A stretch of DNA of 28,152 nt from a virus: positions 1-28,152 of IMG/VR virus record IMGVR_UViG_3300046028_002863. One strand, written 5' to 3'. The notes under the pieces are model-generated. The model was not told where the DNA came from, did no database searches, and worked only from the letters and a program-made list of their open reading frames with translations. Of this stretch, positions 15,947 to 23,853 are shown one piece after another (position 1 is the stretch's first letter; each line of letters opens with the position of its first letter). The position numbers were made by a program, and so were the translations under genes.

Positions 15947-16896
15947 TACGAGAGGCCAGAGCCCGAGACAACCCACGTATCAGCAGCCTCTTGGAAGGCC
16001 GTAGCGAGCCCCCACTGGGCCAGTGACTTGTTTCCGGTACCACTGGCACCCGTGAGCCTAATGGACACTCCAGCGCCTTGTGTGAGCGTTACAACACCTG
16101 CACCGACATTACGAAGGACAAGAGCGGTCCCGACCGGGAAAGCTACAGAACTGTTCGGAGGGATCGTCCATGCGTGGCCAGTGCCCGACGTGTGCCGGGT
16201 CATCTTACCCGCGTCACCGATGACAAACGTATAGTTGGCGTCTTGAGTCGTAACCGGAGCGCCACGGAAGCCTGCTGAGTATTGACTCAGGGTCGCAGGA
16301 GCGCTGGCCAGAATTACGTCACCGGTAAACGTGTCACCAGCCTTGTTGCTCGGGGTGTACCCCAAATGGCTTACGACTGCACCACCAGCCAACTTTGCAC
16401 CGCTAACGGTACCGTCGACAAAAGCAGCAGTAAGCGTGAAGTTAGCCGAGCCGTCGAACGTCTGAGCACCAGACAGCACGCCCGCGAGGGTCAGTGTCCG
16501 GGCCGTAGTCCACGCAGCAGCGCTAGAGGCTGCACCAATGTAGCCAGAGGCAAGAACCGCTGAAGCAGCAGCCGAAGCGGCACTGGCAGCAGCAGCAGAG
16601 GCATATCCCGGTGCAGCGATGACGGCAGCGAGTGAGTCGTCATCCAGACCCCCAGTGGCCTGCTCTAGATCAGTCTTACGCACCGCATCATTAGCATCAA
16701 CCGGTTCAGCCAGGTTGATAATACGATGAGACCCCATGTCAAAATTAACTGACATGGAGTTTGGTGCGGAGCCATCGCGGCTCAACGTGTTTGCAAACGC
16801 AGTCTCAATACGATCTTTGTTTACATTGATAATTTGAACAGCAGAGGTTTCGTTCTGCAAAGACTCAATGTCTACGAGTTCATCAACCTTAGCCAT
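15946..16896 (-). CDS. Tail fibre protein 3 (shared adaptor module, Ala-rich shaft)
   Basis: A 316-aa protein from ATG 16896, with GGAA 7 nt upstream and an 8-nt overlap with the holin-like gene. Residues about 24-70 hold a module also present in the two right-hand fibres: RIETAFANTLSRDGSAPNSM, then FDMGSHRIINLAEPVDANDA. An Ala/Ser-rich shaft follows (ASAAAASAASAAASAVLASG). The next section, ARTLTLAGVLSGAQTFDG and VSHLGYTPSNKAGDTFTG, is a common phage fibre motif. The C-terminal beta region ends WVVSGSGLS with no enzymatic motif. It probably attaches to the tail tube through the N-terminal module. It lies next to the tail tube genes rather than with the other fibres. Confidence 0.8.
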   Translation of the reverse strand: MAKVDELVDIESLQNETSAVQIINVNKDRIETAFANTLSRDGSAPNSMSVNFDMGSHRIINLAEPVDANDAVRKTDLEQATGGLDDDSLAAVIAAPGYASAAAASAASAAASAVLASGYIGAASSAAAWTTARTLTLAGVLSGAQTFDGSANFTLTAAFVDGTVSGAKLAGGAVVSHLGYTPSNKAGDTFTGDVILASAPATLSQYSAGFRGAPVTTQDANYTFVIGDAGKMTRHTSGTGHAWTIPPNSSVAFPVGTALVLRNVGAGVVTLTQGAGVSIRLTGASGTGNKSLAQWGLATAFQEAADTWVVSGSGLS

Positions 16897-17113
16897 GATG
16901 CGTTCCGTCTACCTTATGTTCAATTCGCCGGAGTGCTTCCATGATGTCGATTTTCATGTCTTTCATGTCGTCGCGTCTAGCGTACACCGACGGAAGCTTT
17001 TGCAACTCTTCTCGGTTGTCTTTGATTTCGTCGTGAAAAATCTTCATGACGTAGCCACCAACAGCCCCGAACAAAGCAAAGAGAATATTAAACGCGGACT
17101 GCCAGTCAACCAC
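16889..17113 (-). CDS. Small one-TM membrane protein, possible holin or holin-like
   Basis: A 74-aa protein from GTG 17113, with AGGAAG 6 nt upstream. One hydrophobic segment (FNILFALFGAVGGYVMKIF, about residues 8-26) is followed by a charged coiled-coil tail (DEIKDNREELQKLPSVYARR, later MEALRRIEHKVDG). This layout is shared by small phage membrane proteins often annotated as holin-like or XhlA-like. It is the first gene after the mid-operon terminator and overlaps fibre 3 by 8 nt. A second holin would be redundant with the 3TM holin, so a pinholin, antiholin or superinfection role is equally open. Confidence 0.65.
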   Translation of the reverse strand: MVDWQSAFNILFALFGAVGGYVMKIFHDEIKDNREELQKLPSVYARRDDMKDMKIDIMEALRRIEHKVDGTHHG

Positions 17114-17122
17114 ACTTTACTT

Positions 17123-17128
17123 CCTATA
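17123..17128 (-). promoter_or_regulatory. TATAGG box after the mid-operon terminator
   Basis: The minus strand reads CTTGTATAGGAAG directly after the terminator's T-tract. It may be a weak promoter core restarting transcription, but AGGAAG is also the ribosome binding site of the next gene, so chance is a real alternative. No -35 box is evident. Confidence 0.22.
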
Positions 17129-17168
17129 CAAGAAAAGAGGGGCACCTGAACGATGCCGGGTACCCCTC
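17129..17168 (-). terminator. Intrinsic terminator after the head gene block
   Basis: On the minus strand GAGGGGTACC (17168-17159) can pair with GGTGCCCCTC (17146-17137), a 10-bp stem with one G-U pair and a 12-nt loop. TTTTCTT follows immediately (17136-17130). It lies in the only sizeable gap of the structural region, between the second head protein and the holin-like gene, and should reduce tail-gene expression relative to capsid. Confidence 0.85.
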
Positions 17169-17192
17169 CAACCTAGTCCCCAACGGAAACTA

Positions 17193-17756
17193 TTAGGTGG
17201 ACGAAACGTCCGCGAACGGAGTTACGTATTCGACAATCAGAAGACCTTGACCAGCACTGAACGTACCGGTCGCGGCAATCGTCGGGAACGCATAAGCCGC
17301 GCCAACCGAAGCAGTTTCAGCGGTAGCGGCAACAAACGCACCAGCACCGTAGACTCGCGCACCAACCGTATCAAGGTTCGCAAGCACGCCTTCAGTAGCC
17401 GTCATCAGACCGGTCGCCGTTTGAGCAGCACCAGTCTTAGCATACGTACCGACGGTAATCGAAGTACCACCAGCAGCCGCCACACGAGTCAGATAGGTGA
17501 CTCGCAGAATCGACGTGTACGGAGCAAAGTTGAAATCACCTTCGGTGAATCCGTCGTAAGTCCCGTCGTTATTAAGGTCAGCCGGGTAAAAGACGCCACC
17601 AGCAGGGACGCGAGTAAGATCGACATCCATGACAGCAACCTTAATCGGGCCGTCTGTATCTACGCTTCGGAACCGATTAACGTAGCTCCGAGGGTCACTG
17701 ACGTAGTTGCCAAACTTGACACCAAGGCCGTCAGCATTATTCCATTTAGCAGCCAT
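17193..17756 (-). CDS. Second head protein, probable capsid decoration/minor structural protein
   Basis: A 187-aa protein from ATG 17756, with AGGGAG upstream, lying 16 nt after the capsid gene. It begins MAAKWNNADGLGVKFGNYVS and continues with a beta-rich body: IKVAVMDVDLTRVPAGGVFY, YTSILRVTYLTRVAAAGGTS, FSAGQGLLIVEYVTPFADVS. It is rich in Ala, Gly and Thr, without membrane segments. Placement directly after the major capsid and just before a strong terminator implies high expression with capsid, typical of head decoration or stabilising proteins. I do not recognise a named family. It has its own ribosome binding site, so it is not a slippage extension of the capsid. Confidence 0.72.
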   Translation of the reverse strand: MAAKWNNADGLGVKFGNYVSDPRSYVNRFRSVDTDGPIKVAVMDVDLTRVPAGGVFYPADLNNDGTYDGFTEGDFNFAPYTSILRVTYLTRVAAAGGTSITVGTYAKTGAAQTATGLMTATEGVLANLDTVGARVYGAGAFVAATAETASVGAAYAFPTIAATGTFSAGQGLLIVEYVTPFADVSST

Positions 17757-17772
17757 TCTCTAATTCTCCCTA

Positions 17773-18777
17773 TTAACCAGCAGCCGAGGGAACGCCGAGA
17801 ATAGTAACAAGATTCTCAGGGCGGTAAATCTTCACGCCGTAGCGGCAGGTCGTGACGTATTCATCGCGCTGGAAGTCCTTGTTGTATTCGCTGTCGACCT
17901 TAGGCATTTGACGCCACGCACCGATATAGGGCAGGACATCAGGGGAAGCCGAGAAGAACAGGTTGGCGACCGCGTTGGCACCGGAGGCAATCGTGTTGAT
18001 CGTCTCAGTCGTACCCGTCTGGCCCGTACCGCACAGAGGCAGGTAGTTGGACGTATAGACGTCGAAGCCGAAGATGTTCTTCACGAAGCGGTGACTCTTA
18101 CCGATACCCGACTCGACAATACCTTCCCAACGAGGGTTGTTGGAGAAGTTCGTCAGGTTGGTGATGGTATTCATCATGTACTCAACCGACGGATCGACGA
18201 TAGCGATCATGTTCTCTTGGGGCACGTTGGCCTTACCGAGAGCATAAGCAGCGTACGCGAAGTCCGCAACACCGAGAGTACGAGCCGAACCGGCACCAGT
18301 AGCCGAACCCACCCGACGGTGATCAGCACCGTTGATTTGGTTGGCAGAACCAGCGACTTGATAACCAGCAGGGTTGCCAGTCTTAGGTTGGCCTTCCTTC
18401 CACACGTCCAGTTCAAGGCGTTCCTTGATGGCGCGGGCTTGCTTCGGCACGAAGGACGACACGAGTTCGTTCATATAGAACGCATCTTGCTTCGCCTTGT
18501 TCGTGATGTAGGTCGCCGAACTCAGGTATTGATTGATGGTGAAGTTGAATTCACCGGTGTCGAGCGACTGATAAGTAACCGGATTATCTTCGGTGTAATC
18601 ATGAGCGTCGAGCACGCCGATTGACGGGATCGTAAGTTGGTTGCCGTCGTTAAACTCAGACAGCCAGCGAACGTAACCGGAAGCGGTCAGTTCGTCTTCA
18701 AGAACGTTCTTAAGCTGGGCGGACCAGATTTCTGAACGGATCAGGGCGTCGGAGTTGCCAGAATTCATTCCGGACAT
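17773..18777 (-). CDS. Major capsid protein
   Basis: A 334-aa protein with ATG 18777 preceded by AAGGAGAACTA, the best ribosome binding site in the window. N-terminal sequence includes ALIRSEIWSAQLKNVLEDEL and ASGYVRWLSEF, then NQLTIPSIGVLDAHDYTED. The remainder has P-domain-like and E-loop-like elements (FTINQYLSSATYITNKAKQD; SFVPKQARAIKERLELDVW) and ends YGVKIYRPENLVTILGVPSA. The fold is expected to be HK97 type, as in all tailed phages. Directly upstream is the scaffold, downstream the decoration protein. There is no cleavable delta domain; scaffolding is supplied in trans. Length matches podovirus capsids (T7 gp10A is 345 aa). Confidence 0.9.
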   Translation of the reverse strand: MSGMNSGNSDALIRSEIWSAQLKNVLEDELTASGYVRWLSEFNDGNQLTIPSIGVLDAHDYTEDNPVTYQSLDTGEFNFTINQYLSSATYITNKAKQDAFYMNELVSSFVPKQARAIKERLELDVWKEGQPKTGNPAGYQVAGSANQINGADHRRVGSATGAGSARTLGVADFAYAAYALGKANVPQENMIAIVDPSVEYMMNTITNLTNFSNNPRWEGIVESGIGKSHRFVKNIFGFDVYTSNYLPLCGTGQTGTTETINTIASGANAVANLFFSASPDVLPYIGAWRQMPKVDSEYNKDFQRDEYVTTCRYGVKIYRPENLVTILGVPSAAG

Positions 18778-18790
18778 TAGTTCTCCTTAG

Positions 18791-19495
18791 TTAGTTGAAG
18801 AATGCGTCTCCCAATCTCTTGGCATCCACAAACATTTGATTTTGAATTTCGGCGGAGAAATAACGCTTCGGATTTTCCTTACGCATTGTTTCGTAAGAAG
18901 CATAGGAGCCTTGTTTCGGGGCCGAGGACGAAGTATTCGCCAGAGCAGCAGTGTTCACATCACTGCGACTGGAGTTCTGGTTTTGAGAAGGTGCGTCAGT
19001 GAGGCCAAGTTGAGCGAAGAATGCCTTAGGAGACTTAGATGCAACACTCTGAAGGAATTCGACCGAAAGGCCAAGCTCTTCAGCTTTTGCAACTACGACT
19101 TCACGGGCTTTGTCAGGTGAACCATAAACTTCAGTGAGCCGGTTGGCAACACTTCGAATGTTCTGGGCCTGAACGACTTCTTCTTGGGCTTGACGAAGTT
19201 CTTCTCGAATACGCGATGCCAAATCTATATTCGGCTCGTCCACGACAGGGCGGTCTGCGGCCTTCGGGGGTTCTTGAGCTAGCGGCTCGCGGGGACGCTT
19301 GAGCAGTTCAATCTCGGCGGCTTGTCGACGAATCTCTTCGCGGTGCCGTTCGAGTTCTTCGTTGCGGGCAGCAATGGTGCGATCCGCTTCGAGTTTCGCC
19401 TCAGCTAGTGCTTCGGGTGACTTGAACTTCTTGCCTTCACCTACAATCTCTTCAAAGGCTGTCGGCTCTGGAGCGTCAAAAATAGTATCGGCCAT
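18791..19495 (-). CDS. Capsid scaffolding protein
   Basis: A 234-aa protein from ATG 19495. It opens with an acidic segment and FEEIVGEGKKFKSPEALAEA, a motif found in podovirus scaffolds ('VGEGKKFK-x-x-E-LA-x-x-K-x-EAD'). A long charged coiled coil follows (ARNEELERHREEIRRQAAEI, about 45-65). The middle is Pro-rich, with a second helical part (REELRQAQEEVVQAQNIRSV). The C-terminal portion ends IQNQMFVDAKRLGDAFFN, where scaffolds normally bind capsid subunits. It drives procapsid assembly and leaves before packaging. It immediately precedes the capsid gene (13-nt gap carrying that gene's ribosome binding site). Confidence 0.87.
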   Translation of the reverse strand: MADTIFDAPEPTAFEEIVGEGKKFKSPEALAEAKLEADRTIAARNEELERHREEIRRQAAEIELLKRPREPLAQEPPKAADRPVVDEPNIDLASRIREELRQAQEEVVQAQNIRSVANRLTEVYGSPDKAREVVVAKAEELGLSVEFLQSVASKSPKAFFAQLGLTDAPSQNQNSSRSDVNTAALANTSSSAPKQGSYASYETMRKENPKRYFSAEIQNQMFVDAKRLGDAFFN

Positions 19496-19511
19496 TGGTC
19501 TAGGCTTCCTT

Positions 19512-19790
19512 TTACTTCTTCTCGTGGTCTGAGAGGTTGAGCATCTCCGAGATTTCCCGGTATGCCCTTAGGTACCCTTGCCTGTCTGCTGCCTTGAACG
19601 CCCAAGAGGGAGAGTCGTAGTCAGCTAAGGTTAGTTCCCTATTCTGTGTAACATTATAACAGATTTCTTGGAGTCTGTCAAGTACTTTCGCACTTCCGAG
19701 CACCATTTTCTTGAAATCTTCTTGTTTATCCTTGGGGAGATGGCTGAACCACTTGGTCTGCACCTGCTGTAGCTCCATCTTGCTCGGCAC
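19512..19790 (-). CDS. Hypothetical protein (92 aa) between portal and scaffold
   Basis: The frame begins at GTG 19790, with an ATG four codons later (19778); both lie within the portal's final codons (overlap of 53-65 nt). A third candidate, ATG 19706, lies just after the portal stop. I favour the longer forms because VQTKWFSHLPKDKQEDFKKM reads as a convincing amphipathic helix. The protein continues SAKVLDRLQEICYNVTQNRE and LRAYREISEMLNLSDHEKK. It is helical, soluble and charged. T7-like phages often have a small gene at this position, of unknown role in head assembly. No family recognised. Confidence 0.65.
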   Translation of the reverse strand: MPSKMELQQVQTKWFSHLPKDKQEDFKKMVLGSAKVLDRLQEICYNVTQNRELTLADYDSPSWAFKAADRQGYLRAYREISEMLNLSDHEKK

Positions 19791-21513
19791 TCAGTTGTTG
19801 AGCGCTCTGGAATAATTGTTGAGTTTCGTAGCTCTCGGCAATCCGGATATTTTCACCGAACAGACGATATTTACCAAGGCCCAGGAGTTCTTCCATGAGC
19901 TGAGCCTGCTTCTTGCCGCTGATGTGAGCCATTACGGACTGATCAGCACCAAATGCCTGTTGGAACTGGGTCAAATTCTGAACCATGTTCGCATTACGGG
20001 CAAAGTGACGGGCACCAACCGGGCGAATCTTGCCTCGTGCAGTGATATCTTCTTTTGTGATCGTCTGGAACGACACAGCACCGTATTGATTGTCGACAAC
20101 ACGGACAACGTCAGACGGACTGAGGTTACGACGGGCGGCTTCGAGCATCGAACCAAGGATCGGCTCAAGGAAAATCTCTTCGAAGTACGACGTCTTGTTG
20201 ATGAAGATTTTATTCGAACCGTTTTCGAGGATTTGCATCTCGAATGCCGTCTTCTCACCCGGCGACCTGAAGCCCATAGCTTGCTTCGGAGCACCAGCCA
20301 TCTCTTCCATCTTTTGTTCGTAGATGGCGATCTGGGTGTCTGCCGTCAGCATAGTTGTATCGGGCGGCATAAAGGCTACATCACCGTCGTCACCAGTGAA
20401 GATGCGCTCGCCGGGACCGTATTCGAAGTCCTCAACGTAACCTTTGATCTTCATAACCGGATGAATGATCAGGTCATAGGCGTCCGACTTGGCGTTCTCA
20501 AGGTGGTCGATGCGATATTGCATGCCGACAAGGTTGTCAAGCGGGCCCATCGCATACAGGTTGTCCGGGCGCAGTCTCCAACCGCAGTGGAAGATGTTCG
20601 CCTTACCAAACCACGAGGGGTTCGTTACCTGTCGGATGATCCACGAACGGTCGATAACCGTGATGATCTGATTCTTGTGGAGCTTGCCCGTGTCTTTGTC
20701 GAAGATGTCGCCATAGAACTCTAGGAGTTCGACGTAATCCCCTTTGAAGTAGTTGATGTACGAACCAAAACCGTCGACCTCGAACGCTGTGTTGCGTGCA
20801 AAGTCCTTTTCGGTCATGCCGCCGAACTGGCCACGCTTCTCCATCATCTTGTTGAAGACTTCAGCCATGTATCCCATCTCGGGACGGTCATCAATATCAG
20901 CCTTCAACGAGGCCAATGTCTTAATGCTCCGAATGATCTTCGGGCTCTCTTCGAACGTCGCAGCTACCGGGTTGAACGTGATGTCTTGTGGGCTGATACG
21001 AATCATCTTCGGACCAACGTAGCCAGACGTGATCTCGCCTGTCAGGGGGTCTTTGATCTGCTCGGCGACGTATTCAGTCATCGCAAAGCAGTTGCCGTAG
21101 TCGATCCAGTCGTAGATCAGACGACTAGCTTCGGTCCAGAAAAGGCTCTGGCGCAGCTTGTTGGCTATGTAGCTCTGAATGACTTCACGCTTCTCGGACG
21201 CCTCCGAGGACTCGTCGTCACCGTCCCACACGATTGCATCGTCAGACGGCTTTAGTGTCGCCATGTAGTTTGCGTGAAGGTTGTCTCGAATCTGACAGAG
21301 CTTCGGGATGTGGACCGAGTTCTTCCACTGAAGGACGTTGTTCGTCGTAGTTGACGTGTCCGTCGCAAAGATGTAGTCTCGAATCTCGGCTACTCGATTG
21401 AGCCAAGGTTGTCGAGCCATATCCCAGTCTTGTTGGAGTTCGGCGATCTGAACCGCTAGGCGATCTTGATCAAGAAAGCCGTCGAGTTCAATGCCGCGTA
21501 CGCCTGCTGCCAT
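19726..21513 (-). CDS. Portal (head-tail connector) protein
   Basis: A 595-aa protein from ATG 21513, with AAGGAA upstream. Typical podovirus portal features are RQPWLNRVAEIRDYIFATDT at the N-terminus and VHIPKLCQIRDNLHANYM followed by LKPSDDAIVWDG. Then come WIDYGNCFAMTEYV and a wing/stem region with FHCGWRLRPDNLYAMGPLDN and LVGMQYRIDHLENAKSDAYD. The clip-to-crown part has EKTAFEMQILENGSNKIF, and the Gln/Ala-rich C-terminus (SAQQLSAEQDG) may be the barrel or crown tail. Twelve copies form the ring through which DNA is packaged by the adjacent terminase. Length is in the family's range (T7 gp8 is 536 aa). The gap to the terminase stop is 9 nt. Confidence 0.9.
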   Translation of the reverse strand: MAAGVRGIELDGFLDQDRLAVQIAELQQDWDMARQPWLNRVAEIRDYIFATDTSTTTNNVLQWKNSVHIPKLCQIRDNLHANYMATLKPSDDAIVWDGDDESSEASEKREVIQSYIANKLRQSLFWTEASRLIYDWIDYGNCFAMTEYVAEQIKDPLTGEITSGYVGPKMIRISPQDITFNPVAATFEESPKIIRSIKTLASLKADIDDRPEMGYMAEVFNKMMEKRGQFGGMTEKDFARNTAFEVDGFGSYINYFKGDYVELLEFYGDIFDKDTGKLHKNQIITVIDRSWIIRQVTNPSWFGKANIFHCGWRLRPDNLYAMGPLDNLVGMQYRIDHLENAKSDAYDLIIHPVMKIKGYVEDFEYGPGERIFTGDDGDVAFMPPDTTMLTADTQIAIYEQKMEEMAGAPKQAMGFRSPGEKTAFEMQILENGSNKIFINKTSYFEEIFLEPILGSMLEAARRNLSPSDVVRVVDNQYGAVSFQTITKEDITARGKIRPVGARHFARNANMVQNLTQFQQAFGADQSVMAHISGKKQAQLMEELLGLGKYRLFGENIRIAESYETQQLFQSAQQLSAEQDGATAGADQVVQPSPQG

Positions 21514-21522
21514 GTCTATTCC

Positions 21523-23076
21523 TTATCCGAAGGCCACGCCGCCGAAGCGTTTGTGGGTTACAACGTTTCCGCTGCGGGTCCGATCACGAGCTTGATTGCC
21601 CGTTGGGGGTACGGCAATCTCTAGTGCCGAGGCTAGTGCGTCCATGCAGTCGTCGTGTGCCGGACGTTGGGAGATCAGTTCATCCTCTAGGATTTCACAG
21701 TTACCACCCTTGTAGTGCCAGACACTCTGATTGTCGTATCGTGGCTCAAGGATTGCACTGATGCGTTCCTCTTTCGAACCGCCGTGCCGCGTATGCTTGA
21801 TTTCGACAATAGACAACAGGAGCCCGTTCGGCCTGATGTACATGTCCTTGAGTTCTTGGACGATCATCTTCTGGCCACTGGTGATTTCGCAGCCGAGGCG
21901 CTTGAAGTCCCACTTGATGTGCAGGTCAAGCACGTGCTGATAAATCTCGCTTATGCGTCCCGTCTTGAATCGGTCGATTTCGAGGATGTATACATTGTGT
22001 TCATGATCCAGTCCGACCACAGCGATAGCGGAGTAATCACTGCGTTTAGAGGCGGTGTACGCGAAATCGGCGGAAGCGAAAACATTGAGTTTACGGTCCT
22101 TGTAGAACCAGGCGTTTCCGTCATAGTTCAGGTGCTTCTTGTCGTAGTATTGGAACTTGTCGCGGCCAATGCGAAGTTCACCAGGGTCGTTGGGGTCGTT
22201 ATAGTACTGGGCTCGGAACTGGGTTCGATCAAGGTATTGTCCACGTTTCTTGGCAAGGATTTTCCGATCAAATCCAAACCACTTCCCGTCAGACCGTTGA
22301 GCACGGGGCCAAAGGAACTCACCGGTGCCATCACCCGCGTCTTCAACAGCCCGTTCAAAGATTTCATAAATCGATTCTTCGTCAATGATTTCACCGTCGT
22401 CATCGAAAACTTCTTCTTTCATCTCGATCAGTTCACTGTACAGATCGCGAGGATCGTATCGAGTTCCGCAAGTCCACTCCTCGGCGTCAGCACCTTCGAT
22501 GGACGACAGAAGCGCGTATTGGCTCCTTACCTTTGTACGGCCCTCCTCAGTGTACGCGTTTTCAAATATGACCACGTCGTCCAGTACAGCAACGTCGCAG
22601 TGCATGCCAGTAAGAGAAGTAGTAAGACCTCCAGTGAACACAGTAGGGTCGCGAATACCCTCTTCCTTGCGTTTCGGATGATCAACAGAGATTTCGCTAT
22701 TAGTCCACTTCTCACGTTTCCCCTCTTCTTCGTGACACATTTCGGGCCAATAGCGCCGATATATAGACGACGTTAGTATGTCTTTGATGAACTTAAGTTG
22801 CTTCTCGGCCAGATTAGATGTAGCCGAAATGTACAGGATACGGCAGTCCGGGTGCCTAGTGATGTACCACGCAACTCGATATGCGATCAGGCGGCTCTTG
22901 CCGTGGTCTCGGGGCATCAGCAGCAGTTGGTGGGACTTACGGTCTTGCCGCGTCCACCACCGGCAGATGTCCTTGTGGACCTGTCCGAGAACCTGCTTCG
23001 GAGCGATCAGAGTAATAAACGTCTCTAGGTCGTCTTCAGCAGCTTCTCGGATGATCTCGGTTTTTGTTTTAGTCAC
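21523..23076 (-). CDS. terL: Terminase large subunit (packaging ATPase-nuclease)
   Basis: 517 aa from GTG 23076, which overlaps the previous stop as GTGACTAA; an upstream in-frame GTG at 23097 would give 524 aa. Numbering below is for 524. The motor domain has Walker A MPRDHGKSRL (61-70), of the T7/podovirus type, and Walker B CDVAVLDDVV (167-176). The C-terminal RNase H-like nuclease has FASADFAYTASKRSDYSAIA (340-359) with Asp344, the strand VYILEIDRF with Asp375, and AHDDCMDALASALE (480-493) with Asp486. All expected catalytic residues are present. It cuts concatemers and pumps DNA through the portal encoded next. The C-terminal tail (TRSGNVVTHKRFGGVAFG) is basic, as in portal-docking tails. 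Confidence 0.95.
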   Translation of the reverse strand: MTKTKTEIIREAAEDDLETFITLIAPKQVLGQVHKDICRWWTRQDRKSHQLLLMPRDHGKSRLIAYRVAWYITRHPDCRILYISATSNLAEKQLKFIKDILTSSIYRRYWPEMCHEEEGKREKWTNSEISVDHPKRKEEGIRDPTVFTGGLTTSLTGMHCDVAVLDDVVIFENAYTEEGRTKVRSQYALLSSIEGADAEEWTCGTRYDPRDLYSELIEMKEEVFDDDGEIIDEESIYEIFERAVEDAGDGTGEFLWPRAQRSDGKWFGFDRKILAKKRGQYLDRTQFRAQYYNDPNDPGELRIGRDKFQYYDKKHLNYDGNAWFYKDRKLNVFASADFAYTASKRSDYSAIAVVGLDHEHNVYILEIDRFKTGRISEIYQHVLDLHIKWDFKRLGCEITSGQKMIVQELKDMYIRPNGLLLSIVEIKHTRHGGSKEERISAILEPRYDNQSVWHYKGGNCEILEDELISQRPAHDDCMDALASALEIAVPPTGNQARDRTRSGNVVTHKRFGGVAFG

Positions 23077-23344
23077 GCGGATTCTTCTTGGCCCCACTGC
23101 GCGTACGCTTGAGTGACCGGTTGCTCTTCTTGCTCTCCATGCGGAGATTCTTCGTACCCGACTTGGCTGTGTTCATCGGATTGCCGTCGGTGTGCCCAAC
23201 GTCTTTCCCATCACCCTTCCGCGCCTTGCCCGCCTTGATCATGTTGGCACGGGCACGGTTGCGCATAGTCCGGCGTTTAACTTGCTCAGGCTTAGAGTTG
23301 TATCGAGCCTGTGCAGCCGCTCGTCCACCTTTGTACGGTGCCAT
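23069..23344 (-). CDS. Small basic protein with degenerate HNH-like motif, between terminase genes
   Basis: A 91-aa protein from ATG 23344, very rich in Lys and Arg. The N-terminal half is basic (KPEQVKRRTMRNRARANMIK). The centre reads GDGKDVGHTDGNPMNTAKSG followed by TKNLRMESKKSNRSLKR. It has the outline of an HNH nuclease core (DH-x-DGN-x-x-N...NLR...N): His51, Asn55, Asn58, Asn66 and Asn75 are in register. The Asp normally before the His is Gly50, and no flanking zinc cysteines are visible. HNH endonucleases beside terminase genes help packaging cleavage in many phages. Whether this one cuts DNA or only binds it is open. It lies between the small and large terminase genes, overlapping the large one by 8 nt. 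Confidence 0.72.
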   Translation of the reverse strand: MAPYKGGRAAAQARYNSKPEQVKRRTMRNRARANMIKAGKARKGDGKDVGHTDGNPMNTAKSGTKNLRMESKKSNRSLKRTRSGAKKNPRD

Positions 23345-23853
23345 TATTTCACCAACCCGATTCGCTTAAGGTCCGCATCTTCATCTGATGCCATTTCAAC
23401 GGCCTGCTTCAACGCACCCGTGACTTCTGCCTTTGACGGCCTGCCACGAGTCGTCGGCCCCTTTTGCCATCCGTACTCAGCCAGATAGCGTGCAGCCACC
23501 AGAGCTTGCTTGTCGTCCGATTCTGCCACTGCTTTGATGATGTCAATAGCTTCCGACTGAATCTTCGTACGCAGTTCTTCGCGCCACACCTCAAGTGCAT
23601 CACGGAACCACTTACACTTCTCAAGTGCCTTGAAGTGCGCCCAGTCGCCTAGGTGCTGCATGGCCCACTTGTAGCCCGACGGATCGCCGAGGTACACAAA
23701 AGACTTCCGGGCATTGACTAGGCCCGGCTTATCGTCGTATAGGCTGAAGACCGGATCAATTACGCGAGACGCGATGTCCCGCTCAACCGCCAGTTCCCAA
23801 AACAGGGCGGCGGTGTACCAACTATTCGTCGGACTTTTGTACGGAGGCTTCAA
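23344..23853 (-). CDS. terS: Terminase small subunit
   Basis: A 169-aa protein. The start is TTG 23853, with AAAGGA 9 nt upstream (23863-23868); no Met follows until residue 65. The start lies inside the 49-aa gene. Features: PTNSWYTAALFWELAVERDI at the N-terminus, a conserved-looking FVYLGDPSGYKWAMQHLGDW, then WFRDALEVWREELRTKIQSE and AVAESDDKQALVAARYLAEY. The GPTTRGRPSKAEVTG segment is close to the AT-hook-like RGRPSK tail found in podovirus small terminases. It recognises the packaging site and loads the large subunit. Location two genes upstream of terL, separated only by a small basic protein, supports it. Confidence 0.82.
   Translation of the reverse strand: MKPPYKSPTNSWYTAALFWELAVERDIASRVIDPVFSLYDDKPGLVNARKSFVYLGDPSGYKWAMQHLGDWAHFKALEKCKWFRDALEVWREELRTKIQSEAIDIIKAVAESDDKQALVAARYLAEYGWQKGPTTRGRPSKAEVTGALKQAVEMASDEDADLKRIGLVK

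Noticed and set aside
17193-18777. Capsid frameshift fusion as in T7 gene 10A/10B
   Set aside because: The 187-aa frame has its own ATG and ribosome binding site after a complete capsid stop, and no slippery run is evident at the capsid end.
19816-22776. Long plus-strand open frames of 200-350 codons opposite portal, terminase, capsid and the 1533-aa gene
   Set aside because: They are antisense to confident genes, lack ribosome binding sites and familiar motifs, and arise because the codon bias of the minus-strand genes avoids complements of stop codons.
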